Origin: an uncultured archaeon
GTDB taxonomy: Archaea > Aenigmatarchaeota > Aenigmatarchaeia > GW2011-AR5
DNA: 6,423 nt
NCBI GenBank assembly: GCA_903825675.1
Contig: CAIKBN010000090.1
Coordinates: 1 to 6,423, forward strand
Reading direction: 5' to 3'
Below the pieces are notes generated by a model that saw only the letters and a list, made by a program, of their open reading frames with translations, did not search any database and had not been told where the DNA came from. The position numbers and the translations under genes were made by a program. This document shows positions 4,947-6,423 of the stretch, in pieces (position 1 is the stretch's first letter; each line of letters opens with the position of its first letter).

Positions 4947-5948
4947 AGTAAGTCGCATTAATAATTTGCTGTCATCCATAATCTGATAAACACCGTCTAA
5001 CCTAAAACCGGTTCTTATCATTTCGTCTATATATCTTTCATGAGGTCTATGGCCTTCTAATAGCCAGATATCGTCGCGTGGATCGAACTCACCTTTTTCT
5101 TTGGCACGTTTTCTTACTTTAATCCAGCCTCTCCAGAATGCTCTTATCATTTCATTGGTTTTCTCTTCTGCATCATTCAATAATGGCGGTTTTTCTTTCC
5201 CTATTAAATAAGCTTTCTCGAAATTCTTCAGATCCTTTTCTTTTCCTGGCCAGTCAAATTCTTTTAAAAAGTCATAGACTCTATGAGGACTTTCCCACAT
5301 TGAGTTGTGCCAGTCTGCTGTTATGAAATAGCCACCTTTGCCTAAGACATCATAAATCACCCTGAAAGGCATATCCAGATAGGCATGATGATGTATGGTT
5401 GCAACAGCTGTTACTATATTCTGGCTTTCAGGTTCAAGATATCCTGGAATTTCTAAGTCCTTACCAACAATTACCCTGTAATTTTTGTCGCGTTTCAGAC
5501 CTCTTTTATCAAGCTCTTTTGCAGCATTCTCACCTCTTTCTTGAGAAGGCTCAAGCAATGTTAGATGAACCCTGTCTTTATCATTTTCCTTTAAACCGTC
5601 AAATATTTTCACAGTGCTTAGTCCAGCACCGACATCAATAATATTTACCCTACTGATATAATTTTGCATTAACTCAGAAACTTTTTTTGCTGTAGCATTT
5701 CTTATCATATCAGGAAAATCAGTATAACCAGCTTCCTTTATAGCATCAGACACATATTGCATTTGTCTTGGTGAACCTGCCTTCCACTCAGACTCATATC
5801 TTTGTTCGCTCATTGCTCTTAAATTGAGCTCATCGCCAATTATTCCCCAATTGCTGAAGGCATAGGAAGGCACACCGATAGGGCTGCCTAGCATAATTAG
5901 GTGTTTTTCTATATTAGATCGATCAAACTTAGGTATATAGACTCCCAT
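4935..5948 (-). CDS. SAM-dependent methyltransferase, class I, substrate unknown
   Basis: Transfers a methyl group from S-adenosylmethionine. The core lies in the middle of the 337 aa: motif I IIDVGAGLS (103-111), the acidic end of strand two LTLLEPS (129-135, Glu133 for the ribose hydroxyls), a strand-four region IVTAVATIHHHAYLDMPF (178-195) and GKGGYFITADWH (203-214). A flanking N-terminal helical domain (about 1-95, with a MSEQRYESEWKAG segment at 46-58) and a C-terminal charged, Trp-rich domain (about 220-337) probably hold the substrate. There is no membrane segment. I chose ATG 5948 because AGTGAT (5958-5953) stands four bases upstream; a GTG in that site at 5957 is a false start. It is transcribed against the mevalonate operon and between two pathway genes, but nothing seen ties it to isoprenoids. 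Confidence 0.8.
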   Translation of the reverse strand: MGVYIPKFDRSNIEKHLIMLGSPIGVPSYAFSNWGIIGDELNLRAMSEQRYESEWKAGSPRQMQYVSDAIKEAGYTDFPDMIRNATAKKVSELMQNYISRVNIIDVGAGLSTVKIFDGLKENDKDRVHLTLLEPSQERGENAAKELDKRGLKRDKNYRVIVGKDLEIPGYLEPESQNIVTAVATIHHHAYLDMPFRVIYDVLGKGGYFITADWHNSMWESPHRVYDFLKEFDWPGKEKDLKNFEKAYLIGKEKPPLLNDAEEKTNEMIRAFWRGWIKVRKRAKEKGEFDPRDDIWLLEGHRPHERYIDEMIRTGFRLDGVYQIMDDSKLLMRLTGKK

Positions 5949-5986
5949 AATAATCACTCTTGTTTTCTCTTTACCATCTCAAAAAT

Positions 5987-5997
5987 GCTTTTAAAGG
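5987..5997 (-). promoter_or_regulatory. TATA-like box for the methyltransferase
   Basis: On the minus strand this reads CCTTTAAAAGC, centred about 44 bases before the ATG. That predicts a start near 5967 and a leader of about 19 bases containing the AGTGAT site. TTTAAA is symmetric, so the box could also fire rightward. Confidence 0.45.
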
Positions 5998-6078
5998 TTT
6001 CTACTAAGGCATAAATTCGGAGAGCAGTGGGCTAAGGGAAACCCTATTAAAGGTACGGATGTTTTGGATGCGTTGATA

Positions 6079-6090
6079 ACTTTAAAAAAA
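6079..6090 (+). promoter_or_regulatory. TATA-like box for phosphomevalonate kinase
   Basis: ACTTTAAAAAAA, centred about 25 bases before the ATG at 6110, which predicts a transcription start at or very near the start codon. No Shine-Dalgarno is visible before that ATG, so a leaderless message is likely. Confidence 0.5.
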
Positions 6091-6109
6091 TAATTGGCAA
6101 ATTCTATTT

Positions 6110-6423
6110 ATGAATGTTTCAGCACCTGGCAAATTGTTCCTTAGCGGAGAGTGGGCAGTGCTTGAGATGGGCAATTCAGGTATCGTAGCTGCTGTTGACA
6201 AGCGAGTACATGTAGAAATAAAGGAAAGCGACCAGGTAAAAATTACGATAGATGACTTTAACATAAAGGATGTTCTTGCTGAGTTTGATGGTGTGGACCT
6301 TGTCTGGATAACTGAGCTAAATGACAAGGAGAAGGAGAAACTAACCTTCACAAAGGTGGCTATAGAAACAGTCTTACAGTATTTAGAGAATTACAAGCCT
6401 TTCAGCATAAGAAGCTGGGGAGA
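6110..6423 (+). CDS. Phosphomevalonate kinase, 5' part (cut by window edge)
   Basis: Converts mevalonate 5-phosphate to the 5-diphosphate with ATP, the step between mevalonate kinase and the decarboxylase. Only the first 104 codons are in the window; family members have roughly 320-450 residues. The start is diagnostic: SAPGKLFLSGEWAVLEMGNS (4-23), the GHMP-kinase N-terminal motif in the form typical of the ERG8-type phosphomevalonate kinase, followed by GIVAAVDKRVHVEI (24-37). The ATP loop and C-terminal motifs lie beyond the edge. Other GHMP kinases share the first motif, but the GEWAVLE wording and the pathway context support this call. It appears to have its own leaderless promoter, separated from the rest of the pathway by the opposing methyltransferase. 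Confidence 0.82.
   Translation, partial: MNVSAPGKLFLSGEWAVLEMGNSGIVAAVDKRVHVEIKESDQVKITIDDFNIKDVLAEFDGVDLVWITELNDKEKEKLTFTKVAIETVLQYLENYKPFSIRSWG

Larger units (their letters stand above)
5985..6093 (+). pseudogene. Possible decayed small gene, frameshifted
   Basis: An open frame without a start runs from 5995 to the TAA at 6091; its last 27 codons (HKFGEQWAKGNPI... ending ITLKK) have protein-like composition. A short frame starting at ATG 5985 (MLLKVSTKA) ends at TAA 6012. Deleting one base at the junction would join them into a peptide of about 35 aa. This may be a broken or fragmentary small gene, a sequencing error, or chance in a short intergenic region. No family is recognised and no Shine-Dalgarno precedes the ATG. 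Its end overlaps the promoter of the next gene. Confidence 0.25.

Noticed and set aside
6082..6351. Minus-strand open frame over the right edge
   Set aside because: The + strand frame from 6110 carries a clear GHMP-kinase N-terminus; the minus frame is its shadow.

Overview
The window reads as AT-rich archaeal DNA, most likely from a small-genome DPANN-type archaeon (Woesearchaeota/Pacearchaeota-like). That placement is inference. The archaeal evidence is direct: a tRNA-Val(CAC) gene interrupted by introns, an archaeal-type UMP kinase, TATA-like boxes about 25-30 bases upstream of likely leaderless starts, and Shine-Dalgarno sites of the form GGTGAT. GGTGAT is complementary to the AUCACC stretch near the 3' end of archaeal 16S rRNA. 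Several GTG codons lie inside these sites and make open frames look too long at the 5' end. I therefore moved the starts of the Nudix, HAD, mevalonate kinase and methyltransferase genes inward.

Layout. Bases 1-257 hold two perfect copies of a 65-bp direct repeat around a TATA box, a GGTGAT site and a seven-codon lysine stub. The second copy covers the 3' end of a 155-aa hypothetical gene on the minus strand (231-698). That gene shares a compact divergent promoter with pyrH (781-1431, +). On the minus strand after pyrH come a 30-aa single-span membrane peptide (1423-1515) and tRNA-Val(CAC) (1564-1736). The tRNA has a 68-nt insertion in the anticodon loop and a 32-nt insertion in the T-loop. 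From 1803 to 4914 there is a tight + strand operon: diphosphomevalonate decarboxylase, Nudix hydrolase, HAD phosphatase, mevalonate kinase. A minus-strand SAM methyltransferase (4935-5948) converges on it. The right edge holds a possible decayed small gene and the 5' part of a phosphomevalonate kinase (6110 to the edge, leaderless).

Function. Mevalonate kinase, phosphomevalonate kinase and diphosphomevalonate decarboxylase are the three ATP-dependent steps of the classical (eukaryotic-type) mevalonate route to isopentenyl diphosphate, the precursor of archaeal ether lipids. Most archaea use a modified lower pathway, so a complete classical set is notable. The Nudix and HAD genes sit inside the operon, which suggests phosphate trimming linked to the pathway or housekeeping nucleotide clean-up. 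The sequence does not decide between them.

The most unusual signal is a short palindrome, GACGCACT-(2 or 3 A)-AGTGCGTC, found twice in the same orientation. One copy is the hairpin of the T-loop intron of the tRNA. The other is an exact in-frame 7-codon insertion in the Nudix gene. This looks like a tiny dispersed palindromic element that settles in loops of RNA and protein, in the manner of Rickettsia palindromic elements.
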